The notes beneath the pieces were generated by a model. It saw only the letters and a list, made by a program, of their open reading frames with translations, searched no databases and had not been told where the DNA came from. From Rhodoferax sp. (GTDB taxonomy: Bacteria > Pseudomonadota > Gammaproteobacteria > Burkholderiales > Burkholderiaceae_C): DNA of 43,963 nt. The stretch spans positions 1 through 43,963 of the forward strand of contig JAUXOA010000013.1 of NCBI GenBank assembly GCA_030682475.1. The letters are read 5' to 3'. A program made the position numbers and the translations under genes. Positions 8,083 to 17,047 of this stretch are shown piece by piece. Position 1 is the stretch's first letter, and each line of letters starts with the position of its first letter.

Positions 8083-8520
8083 TATTTTTCCCCCACTCAC
8101 TCCCCCCCGCCCCTCTCTCGCCCCGCCGGGCGAAAGAGGGGAGCCTCATTTGACCATTGGCCTTCGCTAAGGGGGAAACAGGGGACGGTTGCGACTGTCT
8201 TGGATGGGCAAGATCACAGGCCAACGGTCGTAGGAAGTTTTTGATAATTCGGTACGTCTGCCGCCCAGCGTCTGCGACGACTGGGGAAGGGGACAAGACA
8301 CGCGGGAGACGGCTTCGTGTCCGGCTGTCGCAGACGCCGGCGGCTGATGCGCAAGACCAGTCAAGCTTACTACGACCGTTCGCCTGAAGTCTTGCCGAGC
8401 GGGAGCAGTGGCGCCCTTCGCGTTGTAGAAGCGTTGCCGAAAGGCCAAAAGCAAAATCCGGCTCCCCTCTTCCGCCCGGCGGGGCGGGAGAGGGGCGGGG
8501 GGGAGTGAGTGGGGGAAATA
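8083..8520. repeat. 438-bp imperfect palindrome (foldback element) between addB and addA
   Basis: The 506-bp space between the two genes (8044-8549) consists almost wholly of a nested inverted repeat centred near 8302. Outer arms 8090-8145 and 8460-8515 match over 56 nt with two mismatches by eye; 8207-8234 pairs with 8369-8396 (23 of 28); 8260-8278 pairs with 8327-8344; an innermost GACACG/CGTGTC stem lies at 8297-8321. No transposase or other credible gene is inside. Any addB-addA read-through RNA would fold into one very long hairpin. It looks like a foldback/MITE-type mobile element. Confidence 0.8.
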
Positions 8521-8549
8521 AAAAAAACATACATTCAATCACGCTTCAA

Positions 8550-11078
8550 TTACGTCATTTCCCAAAAATCTTTCCGACACAGCCCGCGTGCAGCGCAAAA
8601 CTCGCAGGCTTTTCCCTCACCCAGCGCAGGCATCGGTGCGGCAGCTGCAATGCGCGCCATGTCACTGGCGATGCTTTCCAGCAACTGGTCGCGCAAGCTC
8701 ACAATGTCGGCTTGCGCATAGCTGCGGGTGGCATCCTTTTCCCCCACATTCACGTAAGCGGCCGCCAGGGTGTCATCCGTCAGCAGGGCGGCATAGAACG
8801 CCAGTTGGGTGTCTTCCAGCGACTGCTTGATGCGCTGCGCCGTGCTGTTGCGCGCTTCGGTTTTGTAGTCGATCACCAGAGCACTGCCGTCACTCAGGCG
8901 GTCAATGCGGTCGATCTTGCCGACCAGCGTCAAGCGGCCCAGCGGGGTTTCTTTCCAGGCTTCGGCCTCCAGGAAGGTGGCGCCGCTGGCCTCGTGAGTG
9001 ACCAGCCATTGCAGGTAGCCCGCGCGGACACGCGGCCAGGCGGCAGCAAAGGGCAGGAATTCACTCTGCGACAGACCCAGCGCCAGCGTGGCCTGCTCGG
9101 CTGCTACATTAATCATGGCTACCCGTGCCATCAATTCGGTGGCTGGCGTCGCTCTTAATGCCTCATGGAAAAGTTTCAGTACGCTGTGCAGCCAATTGCC
9201 GAAATCGCGCTTGCCCAGTTCCAGGTCGAGCTCGTCCGACGCTTGCAGCTTGAGCTGGCGCAGTGCAAAAAAGCGGTACGGGCAGCGGCGCAGGTCTTCA
9301 TAGGCCGTGCTGGACAACCGGCTCAGGGGCAGCGCATCGCCCTTCGGGCTTGGCATGGAACAGGGCTGCTTGGTCAAGGCACGCAACACGCTGGGGTCGG
9401 CCGTCAGCCCGGGGGCGTGGTGGAGCTGTAATTCCTGCACGAAGCCGCTGGCCATCAGATGCTCGCCGCCTTCACTCTGGCGCCACAGCACGTCGATATG
9501 GGGAAATTGCAAAGCGTAGCGCCAGCAAGCGCGGGCCGCGTCAGCCAGTTGGGCGCGGGCAGGGAGACCGAGCAGCTCACGCTGCGCCGGGGTCCACATG
9601 CCGGGTGGCTCGGGTGACACGGGCAGTCGAAGCTCGTCACAGCCCGGCAACACCACCGCCGCCAGAGGACGACCCAGCAGCTGGCTCAAGGGCAGGATCA
9701 CCACTTGCCCTTGTGTCGTTTTTTCCGGATGTTGCGGCGAAAAAATCTTGTCTTCGAGCGTCTGGCTGACCCAGGCCGTGAATTCACCCTGGCTCATGCG
9801 CGCGGGCACATCCGCAAACTCCAACTCAGCGCCCTCGCGCAGACGCAGGGCGTCCAGCACCGCCTGGCCAGCCACATCGCCAAGCAAGCCCGGCCATTGA
9901 CCCGCGCTTTGCAAGGCGGCGCGCAGATCAGCCAGCCAGCGCGCCAGCGGCCGTGCAGCCTGCAGGGCCTCACGCAAGGCCTGCACCTCCATCACCAGCG
10001 CATCAGTGCGGGGTACCGAGCGCCATTCGCGCGCACCGTTGCGGCGCCAGCTCACTTCGGCCTGTGTCACGGCACTGGGGTCAAAAGTCGGTGCATTCTT
10101 GAGCCAGTCGAGCACCGCATCGGTGGCGGCGTCCCACACTTGCGCACGCAGCAGGCTCATCAGCGAGGCAGCCGCGCGCGTGGTGGACAGCTTCCAGCCG
10201 GTTTCGTCACGCAGCGCCACGCCGCGCTCGCCCAGCAGGGCGCGCACACGGCGCGTCAGCAGCCGGTCCTGCGCCACCAAGGCGACAGGACTGCGACCTG
10301 CCGCCAGATGCGCCAGCACACAAGCGGCCGCGCGATGCGCTTCGTCTTCAGCATCCACGGCAGCGTGCAGCGCCACCACGCCCGCGCCACGGTCCAGATG
10401 CTCCCGGTCCAGCGGCAGCACCAAGGACAACACCAGCGCCCGCTGACCCAGACCCTGCATCAAGGCTTGCGCCATCGGCTCGGTCTGAAAACCTTCCAGC
10501 AACACCAGTAAATCAGGGGTCGCAGAAAAAACCGGATCAGACGGGTAACTCGAGCTTGCCGCCCAAGCCAGCGCGATGCGGGCAGTAGCGGCTTCGAGCG
10601 CAAACACCGGGGCTTCCATGCCCGTGGCCAGCATAGCGCCCAGGTGCGAGCCCCACTGCGCACGTTCTATCGGTGGCACCGCAGCAGCGCGCCGGGCCAG
10701 ACTCCAGGCGGCCTCCATCAAGCGCCCCGCCAATACGTTCTGATGCGCGGCCAGGCCAGCGCGCGACAGCAACGAAGCGGCCGTCAGCAGGTCGCGCGCG
10801 GCGTCCAGTTGCAGATCGTCGGCGCCGGGCTCAAAGCCGCCCAGACTGCGGGTCCAGTTCATGCTGGTCTCAAAACGGGGCACAAAATGCGCGTGTGCCT
10901 GCGAGCTGTCATGCCCCCGCAACCAGGCGCTACGGGCCTCCTGCATCAGTTGAGCATAAGGCACCAGCACCACGGTACGCGACGGATGCACCTGACGGCG
11001 GGCCATCTCAGAACGGAGCTGGCCCATGACGCAGTCCCACGCCCTGTCAACATGATGTTTTTCAGCTATTTCAGCCAT
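8550..11078 (-). CDS. addB: AddB-like PD-(D/E)XK nuclease
   Basis: An 842-residue partner of AddA with an inactivated helicase-like body and a C-terminal nuclease. Seen: no Walker A motif near the N-terminus; nuclease motifs GKIDRIDRL (720-728) and VIDYKTE (735-741) followed by QLAFYAAL; and an iron-staple set of four cysteines, C599 in LRRCPYRFF and C825-x2-C828-x5-C834 near the end, as known for the [4Fe-4S] cluster of AddB. Shorter than Bacillus AddB (about 1160 residues) but typical of the proteobacterial form. The start at 11078 lacks a strong ribosome site, so a downstream start (for example residue 18) is possible. Transcribed towards addA and divergent from trxA. Confidence 0.85.
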   Translation of the reverse strand: MAEIAEKHHVDRAWDCVMGQLRSEMARRQVHPSRTVVLVPYAQLMQEARSAWLRGHDSSQAHAHFVPRFETSMNWTRSLGGFEPGADDLQLDAARDLLTAASLLSRAGLAAHQNVLAGRLMEAAWSLARRAAAVPPIERAQWGSHLGAMLATGMEAPVFALEAATARIALAWAASSSYPSDPVFSATPDLLVLLEGFQTEPMAQALMQGLGQRALVLSLVLPLDREHLDRGAGVVALHAAVDAEDEAHRAAACVLAHLAAGRSPVALVAQDRLLTRRVRALLGERGVALRDETGWKLSTTRAAASLMSLLRAQVWDAATDAVLDWLKNAPTFDPSAVTQAEVSWRRNGAREWRSVPRTDALVMEVQALREALQAARPLARWLADLRAALQSAGQWPGLLGDVAGQAVLDALRLREGAELEFADVPARMSQGEFTAWVSQTLEDKIFSPQHPEKTTQGQVVILPLSQLLGRPLAAVVLPGCDELRLPVSPEPPGMWTPAQRELLGLPARAQLADAARACWRYALQFPHIDVLWRQSEGGEHLMASGFVQELQLHHAPGLTADPSVLRALTKQPCSMPSPKGDALPLSRLSSTAYEDLRRCPYRFFALRQLKLQASDELDLELGKRDFGNWLHSVLKLFHEALRATPATELMARVAMINVAAEQATLALGLSQSEFLPFAAAWPRVRAGYLQWLVTHEASGATFLEAEAWKETPLGRLTLVGKIDRIDRLSDGSALVIDYKTEARNSTAQRIKQSLEDTQLAFYAALLTDDTLAAAYVNVGEKDATRSYAQADIVSLRDQLLESIASDMARIAAAAPMPALGEGKACEFCAARGLCRKDFWEMT

Positions 11079-11164
11079 AGGAAGCAGGCAATCGGTGAGG
11101 AGACTTGGTTTCTGTCACAATTTCCCCACTTTACATGTTACCGACTATCAATCTGAAACTTTGC

Positions 11165-11210
11165 GGGACAGACCGCAGTTACGCGAAGCGAACAAGCTCT
11201 GTCCTCAACT
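11165..11210 (+). repeat. GGGACAG-family hairpin repeat upstream of trxA
   Basis: Full unit with arms GGGACAG (11165-11171) and CTGTCCT (11199-11205), followed by CAACT. It is nearly identical to the copy at 4596-4640. It ends 15 nt before the trxA start, directly against the AAGGAG ribosome site, so it would lie in the 5' leader of the trxA mRNA if the promoter is upstream. Confidence 0.75.
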
Positions 11211-11225
11211 AATTAAGGAGAAACC

Positions 11226-11558
11226 ATGGCCAGCGAACTCATCAAACACGTTACCGACTCGTCTTTTGAAGTCGATGTACTGCAATCCGCCCAGCCCGTG
11301 CTGGTGGACTACTGGGCCGAGTGGTGCGGGCCCTGCAAAATGATTGGGCCGATCCTGGATGAAATGTCGACCACTTACGCAGGCAAGCTGCAAGTTGCCA
11401 AGATGAACGTGGACGAAAACCGCGACATTCCGGCCAAATTCGGCATTCGCGGCATCCCGACGCTCATGCTGTTCAAGGGTGGCCAGTTGGCTGCCACCAA
11501 GGTCGGCGCCATGAGCAAGGCCCAGATGACGGCTTTTATAGATCAGCAATTAGCCTGA
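11226..11558 (+). CDS. trxA: Thioredoxin 1
   Basis: A 110-residue cytoplasmic disulfide reductase. Seen: the active site W33-C-G-P-C37-K in the context [12 protein letters not shown], the conserved cis-proline loop [14 protein letters not shown], and full family length. AAGGAG ends 6 nt before the ATG, an excellent ribosome site. The trxA-rho order is common in Betaproteobacteria. The gene is preceded by a hairpin repeat that touches the ribosome site and followed by a second, diverged copy of the same repeat. Confidence 0.97.
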   Translation: MASELIKHVTDSSFEVDVLQSAQPVLVDYWAEWCGPCKMIGPILDEMSTTYAGKLQVAKMNVDENRDIPAKFGIRGIPTLMLFKGGQLAATKVGAMSKAQMTAFIDQQLA

Positions 11559-11567
11559 TCTATAAAA
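11534..11567. other. 12-bp perfect inverted repeat over the trxA stop
   Basis: TTTTATAGATCA (11534-11545) and TGATCTATAAAA (11556-11567) are exact complements around a 10-nt loop; the trxA stop TGA begins the right arm. It forms a stable A/U-rich hairpin at the 3' end of the coding sequence. There is no U-run beyond the stem, so a classical intrinsic terminator is doubtful; 3'-end protection of trxA mRNA is an alternative. Confidence 0.6.
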
Positions 11568-11580
11568 GAGATTTCATTGT

Positions 11581-11628
11581 GGGACAGTCCAACTTACATG
11601 AGCGAAGCGAATGAAGTTGCTCTGTCCC
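11581..11628 (+). repeat. Diverged GGGACAG-family hairpin between trxA and rho
   Basis: Arms GGGACAG (11581-11587) and CTGTCCC (11622-11628) enclose a second complementary pair CAACTT/AAGTTG that is absent from the other copies, so the interior changed while pairing was kept. The central GCGAAGCGAA is retained. The rest of the 294-bp trxA-rho gap (11559-11852) holds a possible -10 CATAAT near 11716 without a clear -35, and no gene. Confidence 0.65.
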
Positions 11629-11852
11629 CAACACTTCGTCGGATGTCGGCTGTTGTATCCCGGAAGTCAACAGTCGCCTTTTTTAACTAGTCCGTCCGTG
11701 CCCCTTTTCCTGTCATAATCCCACCAGTTCGCCGACGCCCATCCTGAGTCGGTTCGAGTTCCCGGTTTAAAACCATGGGGTTGAGGACGCCAACCCGTCT
11801 CACCCCAAACCTCTCCCTGTATTTCGTTCAACTTCCCGACAAGGGCCATTCC

Positions 11853-13118
11853 ATGCACTTAAACGAACTCAAGGCACTGCACGTGTCGGAAGTCCTCAAG
11901 CAAGCCGAAGAGCTTGAGATTGAAAACACCGGCCGCATGCGCAAGCAGGAGCTGATGTTCGCCATCATCAAGAAACGCGCCCGCACTGGCGAACAAATCA
12001 TCGCCGATGGTGTGCTGGAAATTTTGCCCGACGGTTTCGGCTTTTTGCGCAGCCCCGACACCAGCTACACCGCCAGCACCGACGACATCTACATCAGCCC
12101 CAGCCAGGTGCGCCGCTTCAACCTGCACACCGGCGACATGATTGAAGGCGAAGTGCGCACCCCCAAAGACGGCGAGCGTTACTTTGCCCTGAACAAGCTC
12201 GACAAGGTCAACGGTGGCGGGCCGGAAGATAACAAACACAAGGTGATGTTCGAGAACCTGACACCGCTGTTCCCGAATGTGCAAATGCGTCTGGAGCGTG
12301 ACAACGTCAAGACTGAAGAGAACATCACCGGCCGCGTCATCGACATCATCGCCCCCATTGGCAAAGGTCAGCGTGCCCTGCTGGTGGCCCCGCCCAAGAG
12401 CGGCAAGACCGTGATGATGCAACACATCGCCCACGCCATCAGCGCCAACTATCCGGAGATCCACATGATGGTGCTGCTGGTCGATGAACGACCGGAAGAA
12501 GTAACCGAGATGCAACGCACCGTCAAGGGCGAAGTGATCGCCTCCACCTTTGACGAACCCGCCGCCCGCCATGTGCACGTGGCCGAGATGGTGATCGAGC
12601 GCGCCAAACGCCTGGTCGAGCTGAAAAAAGACGTGGTGATCCTGCTGGATTCCATCACGCGCCTGGCCCGCGCTTACAACAACGTCGTGCCCTCAAGCGG
12701 CAAGGTGTTGACTGGCGGCGTGGACTCCAATGCGCTGCAGCGCCCCAAGCGCTTCCTGGGTGCCGCGCGCAATGTGGAGGAGGGCGGGTCCCTCACCATC
12801 ATCGCCACCGCGCTGATCGACACCGGCAGCCGCATGGACGAGGTGATTTTTGAAGAATTCAAAGGCACCGGCAACTCCGAAATCCATCTCGATCGCCGCC
12901 TGTACGAGAAGCGCGTGTTCCCGTCAATTCAGCTCAACCGCAGCGGCACGCGTCGCGAAGAGCTGTTGCTGGCCCCCGAAATTCTGCAAAAAACCCGCGT
13001 CCTGCGCCAGTTCCTGTACAACATGGATGAAGTTGAGTCGATGGAGATGGTGCTCAAGCAGATGCGCGCCACCAAGAACAACAGCGAGTTCTTCGACATG
13101 ATGCGCCGCGGCGGCTGA
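11853..13118 (+). CDS. rho: Transcription termination factor Rho
   Basis: A 421-residue hexameric RNA helicase that terminates transcription. Seen: N-terminal helix bundle [17 protein letters not shown]-binding DGFGFLRSP (60-68), P-loop APPKSGKT (179-186), Walker [17 protein letters not shown], the Q-loop/R-loop region ([19 protein letters not shown]), and a standard C-terminus. The start at 11853 matches the N-terminus of known Rho proteins; an in-frame ATG at 11775 would add 26 unrelated residues. It has a long leader and lies between trxA and rpmE2 as in other Burkholderiales. Confidence 0.97.
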   Translation: MHLNELKALHVSEVLKQAEELEIENTGRMRKQELMFAIIKKRARTGEQIIADGVLEILPDGFGFLRSPDTSYTASTDDIYISPSQVRRFNLHTGDMIEGEVRTPKDGERYFALNKLDKVNGGGPEDNKHKVMFENLTPLFPNVQMRLERDNVKTEENITGRVIDIIAPIGKGQRALLVAPPKSGKTVMMQHIAHAISANYPEIHMMVLLVDERPEEVTEMQRTVKGEVIASTFDEPAARHVHVAEMVIERAKRLVELKKDVVILLDSITRLARAYNNVVPSSGKVLTGGVDSNALQRPKRFLGAARNVEEGGSLTIIATALIDTGSRMDEVIFEEFKGTGNSEIHLDRRLYEKRVFPSIQLNRSGTRREELLLAPEILQKTRVLRQFLYNMDEVESMEMVLKQMRATKNNSEFFDMMRRGG

Positions 13119-13147
13119 AATAACCCCCACGCTTGGCCATTGCATGT

Positions 13148-13175
13148 GCTGCGCTGCCCCCCGAGGGGGCGCAGC
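13148..13175. repeat. GC-rich hairpin downstream of rho
   Basis: GCTGCG and CGCAGC flank CCCCC/GGGGG, giving an 11-bp stem with a three-nucleotide bulge, 29 nt after the rho stop. No U-run follows. Similar CCCCCGAGGGGG palindromes are familiar between Comamonadaceae genes (recollection, not a search). The remainder of the 218-bp gap carries a TATAAT at 13239. Confidence 0.5.
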
Positions 13176-13238
13176 CCTCGTGCAAGTCTCGAAGAGACTG
13201 CGCGACACGCTTGGGGCGGCCCGGCGCGGCGGCTAGGC

Positions 13239-13244
13239 TATAAT
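13239..13244 (+). promoter_or_regulatory. Candidate -10 of the rpmE2 promoter
   Basis: A perfect TATAAT 93 nt before the rpmE2 start. No convincing -35 hexamer sits 16-18 nt upstream in the GC-rich sequence there, so this is only a candidate. Confidence 0.35.
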
Positions 13245-13336
13245 CCAAGGTTTTACGCGACAAGTACGCCGGGCTTTGAATTGCGCAATGGTTTGCCCAA
13301 GGGCTCAGCGCGGCTAGCGCAACTGATGGAGAAGAT

Positions 13337-13594
13337 ATGAAGGCAGGCATTCACCCCAATTACCGCGAAGTTTGTTTCCTGGACTCGTCCAATGGTTTCA
13401 AATTCGTGACGCGCTCTTGCGCCAACGCAAAAGAGCAGATCAAGATGGAAGACGGCCGCGAACTGCCGCTGTACAAACTGGACACCTCCAGTGAGTCCCA
13501 TCCTTTCTACACCGGCACACAAAAATCCGTGGACAATATGGGTGGTCGCGTCGAGCGCTTCCGCAACCGTTTCGGCAAAACCGCAGCCAAGTAA
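13337..13594 (+). CDS. rpmE2: 50S ribosomal protein L31 type B
   Basis: An 85-residue large-subunit ribosomal protein. Seen: [20 protein letters not shown], the region [14 protein letters not shown] and RVERFRNRF near the end. It has the type-B insertion and lacks the CxxC zinc ligands of type A, the form that does not need zinc. TGGAGAAG precedes the ATG. A strong intrinsic terminator follows. Confidence 0.96.
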   Translation: MKAGIHPNYREVCFLDSSNGFKFVTRSCANAKEQIKMEDGRELPLYKLDTSSESHPFYTGTQKSVDNMGGRVERFRNRFGKTAAK

Positions 13595-13617
13595 GCTGGC
13601 AACAGGTTTTCGCAAAG

Positions 13618-13648
13618 GGCAGCCCGGTTTACCGCGCTGCCTTTTTTT
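13618..13648 (+). terminator. Intrinsic terminator of rpmE2
   Basis: GGCAGC (13618-13623) and GCTGCC (13636-13641) form a stem that can be extended by AAAG/CTTT with one bulge, followed by seven T (13642-13648). It is 24 nt beyond the rpmE2 stop. Confidence 0.85.
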
Positions 13649-13663
13649 ATTGTTAAACCTTGT

Positions 13664-13750
13664 GGGACAGACCGCAGCTACGCGAAGCGAGCCAGCTCTG
13701 TCCTCAACTGATACCGGGATGTTGGATGTTCGCAAGCTCTGTCCTCAACT
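13664..13750 (+). repeat. GGGACAG-family hairpin: full unit plus 3' half
   Basis: Arms GGGACAG (13664-13670) and CTGTCCT (13698-13704), then a spacer and a second GCAAGCTCTGTCCTCAACT ending at 13750, 12 nt before the GTG start of the membrane protein gene. The layout (unit, about 20-25 nt, 3' half) is the same as at 4596-4669 and 32902-32995. Confidence 0.75.
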
Positions 13751-13762
13751 GATCGTCGAAGC

Positions 13763-15481
13763 GTGAACTACCCCACCCCCGCCATCGTTGCCCAAGGTGC
13801 CGTGCACCGTTTGCCACGCGCCCTGCTGCTGCTGCTCTGCATCGCCTACGTGCTGCCGGGATTGATTGGCCGTGCACCCTGGAAAAGTGCCGACATGACG
13901 GCCTTTGGTTACATGGCCGAACTGGCGGGTGGCGGAACAGACTGGTTCGCGCCGCAGTTGATGGGTTTGCCGCCCGAAGTCGATGCGCTGTTACCCTATT
14001 GGTTGGGCGCCTGGGCCATGCAACTCGCACCAGCATGGATGGCAAGCGACTTCGCAGCGCGCATCCCTTTTGGTTTGTTGCTGACGCTGGCCCTCATTGC
14101 CACCTGGTACGGCACCTACTACCTGGCGCGCAACCCCGAGGCGCAACCGGTAGCATTTGCTTTCGGCGGGGAAGCGCTGCCGCCTGACTATGCGCGCGCC
14201 ATAGCGGACGGCGGCTTGCTGGCCTTGATTGCCTGTCTGGGCCTGGCCCAGCTGTCACACGAAACCACGCCTGCGCTGGCCCAACTCTGTTTTACGGCCC
14301 TGTTTTTTTATGCGCTTGCTGCGCTGCCCTACCGCACGCTAACACCCGCCATCGGCGGTGTGTTGGGTCTGATGGGACTGGCCCTGTCTGGCGCACCAGT
14401 CATGGCGGCCCTGTTCGGCACCGGCAGCGCCGTGATTCACCTGCTGGATCGCTCGACTGAGCCTGGCGCCTCGTGGCACAACAAGGCCTTTTGGGCCGGC
14501 GGCATTGCGCTCCTGACCGTGCTGGTGGCCTTGCTGGCCACCTTGCTGGATCTGTGGCACTGGCGCATCGAACTGCCCGAGGCCAACTGGCAAGAGTGGC
14601 GCAGGCTGGGGCGTTTGCTGCTGTGGTTCACCTGGCCCGCCTGGCCGCTGGCGCTGTGGACCTTGTGGCGCTGGCGCCACCAGCTGATTCGTGGCGCTGC
14701 CCCCAGCCGGCATCTGGCGCTGCCACTGTGGTTCGCGGGCGTCGCCGTGGGCGCCACACTGAGCACCGCATCGGCTGACCGGTCCTTGTTGCTGGCCCTG
14801 CCCGCTCTGGCGGCACTTGCGGCATTTGCCCTGCCCACGCTGCGGCGAAGCGTTGCAGCACTGATTGACTGGTTCACGCTGCTATTTTTCTCGGGCTGCG
14901 CAAGCATCATCTGGGTGGTCTGGATCGCCATGCAAACCGGGGTGCCCAGGCAACCTGCGGCCAATGTTGCACGACTGGCACCAGGGTTTGAACACAGCTT
15001 CTCTCTCCTTCCTTTTTTGATAGCTGTTGTCGCAACACTGGCATGGGCCTGGCTTGTCAAATGGCGTGTTGGTCGGCACCGCACCGCGATCTGGAAAAGC
15101 CTGGTGCTGCCGGCCGGCGGGGCGGCTCTGTGCTGGCTGTTGCTGATGACTTTGTGGCTTTCGCTGCTTGATTTCGCCCGCAGCTATGCGCCTTTGGTGC
15201 GTCGCACCATGGTTATCATGCAGCGCCAACCGCCCTGTGTTGAGACGCATGGTCTGAGTCGGGGTCAGATCGCTGCTTTTCAATTCCATGGCCGCCTGGT
15301 GATGAAGCCAGTGGGCGCACAAGCCAGTTGCCCTTGGCTGATCGTCGACAAGGACGCAGTGGCGACGCTGCCCGCGTCCGTTGACCGGACGCAATGGACC
15401 TTGCACAGCACCCTGCGCCGCCCGTCCGACCGGGACGAGGACGTACTGATCTACAAACGCACAGCGCAACCGGGGCCGTAG
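13763..15481 (+). CDS. Polytopic membrane protein, ArnT/GT39-like (GT-C fold) glycosyltransferase candidate
   Basis: A 572-residue inner-membrane protein. Seen: a first hydrophobic segment ALLLLLCIAYVLPGLIG, then a periplasmic-loop-like segment GRAPWKSADMTAFGYMAEL, then LMGLPPEVDALLPYWLGAW, and at least eight further hydrophobic stretches followed by a soluble C-terminal part of about 90 residues. The first loop has the position and partial pattern of the acidic catalytic loop of ArnT-like enzymes, but the usual D-E-x-R-Y signature is replaced by WKSADMTAFGYM. A lipid-linked sugar donor and cell-envelope acceptor would be typical of the family; function is not established here. The GTG start at 13763 follows a repeat; GAAG is a weak ribosome site. 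Confidence 0.7.
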   Translation: MNYPTPAIVAQGAVHRLPRALLLLLCIAYVLPGLIGRAPWKSADMTAFGYMAELAGGGTDWFAPQLMGLPPEVDALLPYWLGAWAMQLAPAWMASDFAARIPFGLLLTLALIATWYGTYYLARNPEAQPVAFAFGGEALPPDYARAIADGGLLALIACLGLAQLSHETTPALAQLCFTALFFYALAALPYRTLTPAIGGVLGLMGLALSGAPVMAALFGTGSAVIHLLDRSTEPGASWHNKAFWAGGIALLTVLVALLATLLDLWHWRIELPEANWQEWRRLGRLLLWFTWPAWPLALWTLWRWRHQLIRGAAPSRHLALPLWFAGVAVGATLSTASADRSLLLALPALAALAAFALPTLRRSVAALIDWFTLLFFSGCASIIWVVWIAMQTGVPRQPAANVARLAPGFEHSFSLLPFLIAVVATLAWAWLVKWRVGRHRTAIWKSLVLPAGGAALCWLLLMTLWLSLLDFARSYAPLVRRTMVIMQRQPPCVETHGLSRGQIAAFQFHGRLVMKPVGAQASCPWLIVDKDAVATLPASVDRTQWTLHSTLRRPSDRDEDVLIYKRTAQPGP

Positions 15482-15518
15482 CAGTCAGTCATCAGATGGC
15501 CGCGAGTTCGCGGGTGAT

Positions 15519-16910
15519 CTACTGGCTGGGTGCGGGCAACAAAGCAGCAGCGCCAAGCTGGCCCCCAGGCATCGTGTCCAAGCGAGGCCTGACACGGCTG
15601 GCCGGAAAGATGATCGTGAAAGTGGCGCCTTTGCCAGGCGTGCTTTCGATTTTCAACTCGGCGCCATGGCGCTGCGACACATGCTTGACAATGGCCAAGC
15701 CAAGACCGGTGCCGCCCGTATCACGCGAACGGCTGCGGTCAACCCGGTAAAAACGCTCCGTCAGACGCGGGATATGTTCGGGGGCAATGCCGGGACCCGT
15801 GTCGGACACCGAAAACTCGGCCCGCGCGTCGGGCAATAAAAGCGTTCGCACGTGAATTTCACCCCCTGGCGGCGTGTAACGAATGGCATTGCCCACCAGG
15901 TTGCTCATCGCACTGAGCAATTCATTGGGGGCACCGGTAATTTCACCCTCCAGCAAGGAATCAAATACCAGCTTGTGCAAACGCTCCGATGTCGGGTTCA
16001 ACACGGCAGACAAGGCACGCCCTTCCTGCTCAAGCTGGCGCATGAGCGCCGGCATGGACACCGCGTCCGAGGCGCCGGGCGGCGGGCTGCCCTCCAGGCG
16101 CGAGAGTGTGAGCAGGTCATTGACAAGAATCTGCATGCGGTCCGCCTGCTGGGCCATCAAGGTCAAATAGTGCTCGCGCTCCTGATCAGTCAAGGGCAAG
16201 GACTGCAGGGTTTCCACAAACCCGGCCAGCACCGTCAGAGGAGTACGAATTTCATGGGAGACATTGGCAACAAAATCACGGCGCATGGCTTCCGCCTGCT
16301 CCAGTGCGGTGATGTCGCGTGACAGCAGCAGCAGCCTGCCCTCGCCATAAGGGTGAAGGTGAACTGACAACTTGACCGGCCTCGCGGGCGTGTTCTCTCG
16401 CCCCGACATGACGAGTTCACTCAGGAAATCATGATTTGCAAAATAGCTTGCAAAACCGGGGTCGCGCACCAGATTGCCAAAATGCTGGAGTATGTCGCGC
16501 TGGGCATCAAAGCCAAAATGGGTGGCGGCCATCTGGTTGAACCATTCAATCCGCCCCTCTGAATCGAGCAGCACCACGCCATTGGGTGAGGCCTGAAGTG
16601 CCGCCAAAAAATCCTGCAACCGATTCTGGCTGTCGCGCGTCATTTGTTCCCGGGCCCGAATCAAGCGCCTGGCCCGATCAGAGACTTCGCCCCACAATCC
16701 AGTGCTCATAGCCACATCGGAAGCATCACCCACACGCAGCCAGCGCAACAAACGCACGGCGCGGGACAGGTCAATCAGGAGCCATCCCGCCCCACCCAGC
16801 ACAACACCCACCAGTGCGCCAATCGCAGCCGTCTTCGGCGGAGCAACATACCAGCCCGCGAGCCCCCCCGCAAGCTGGCAGACAAAAAAGGAAAAAAATC
16901 GCCAAAACAT
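15519..16910 (-). CDS. phoR: Phosphate-regulon sensor histidine kinase PhoR
   Basis: A 463-residue membrane sensor kinase that phosphorylates PhoB under phosphate limitation. Seen: two N-terminal membrane segments (about 4-22 and 26-46), a PAS domain from about residue 100 (LLDSEGRIEWFN), H box FVANVSHEIRTPL with H219, N box NLVGNAIRYTP, and G boxes VSDTGPGIAPEH and GGTGLGLAIVKH. This architecture is that of PhoR. It is on the same strand as phoB-phoU-pstBACS but lies 17.6 kb downstream of phoB, 137 bp behind livF. No Pho box is visible in those 137 bp, so it may be transcribed from the liv promoter or a weak local one. No good ribosome site is seen (GGACC only). Confidence 0.93.
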   Translation of the reverse strand: MFWRFFSFFVCQLAGGLAGWYVAPPKTAAIGALVGVVLGGAGWLLIDLSRAVRLLRWLRVGDASDVAMSTGLWGEVSDRARRLIRAREQMTRDSQNRLQDFLAALQASPNGVVLLDSEGRIEWFNQMAATHFGFDAQRDILQHFGNLVRDPGFASYFANHDFLSELVMSGRENTPARPVKLSVHLHPYGEGRLLLLSRDITALEQAEAMRRDFVANVSHEIRTPLTVLAGFVETLQSLPLTDQEREHYLTLMAQQADRMQILVNDLLTLSRLEGSPPPGASDAVSMPALMRQLEQEGRALSAVLNPTSERLHKLVFDSLLEGEITGAPNELLSAMSNLVGNAIRYTPPGGEIHVRTLLLPDARAEFSVSDTGPGIAPEHIPRLTERFYRVDRSRSRDTGGTGLGLAIVKHVSQRHGAELKIESTPGKGATFTIIFPASRVRPRLDTMPGGQLGAAALLPAPSQ

Positions 16911-17047
16911 GGTCAGGTCCAGTAGTGTCCGGTCAACGCAACCGTGTCTCGATGCAAAGTCAATAGCGGTGCCAGTTTACGCGTAACAGCCATCGAGATG
17001 TATCAGTGGCAGCCCTGAATACTGCCCAGTGATTTTTGAAGACACCA

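Noticed and set aside
8036..8542. A 168-codon minus-strand frame in the addB-addA gap
   Set aside because: Pro/Arg-rich translation of the palindromic repeat; no start signal and no homology pattern.
11685..11721. Rho promoter with -10 CATAAT
   Set aside because: No -35 hexamer at a usable distance; recorded only as a possibility.
16911..17047. Pho box upstream of phoR
   Set aside because: CTGTTAC and CTGGCAC occur nearby on the minus strand but the 12-bp spacing and sequence do not fit the 11-bp PhoB repeat.
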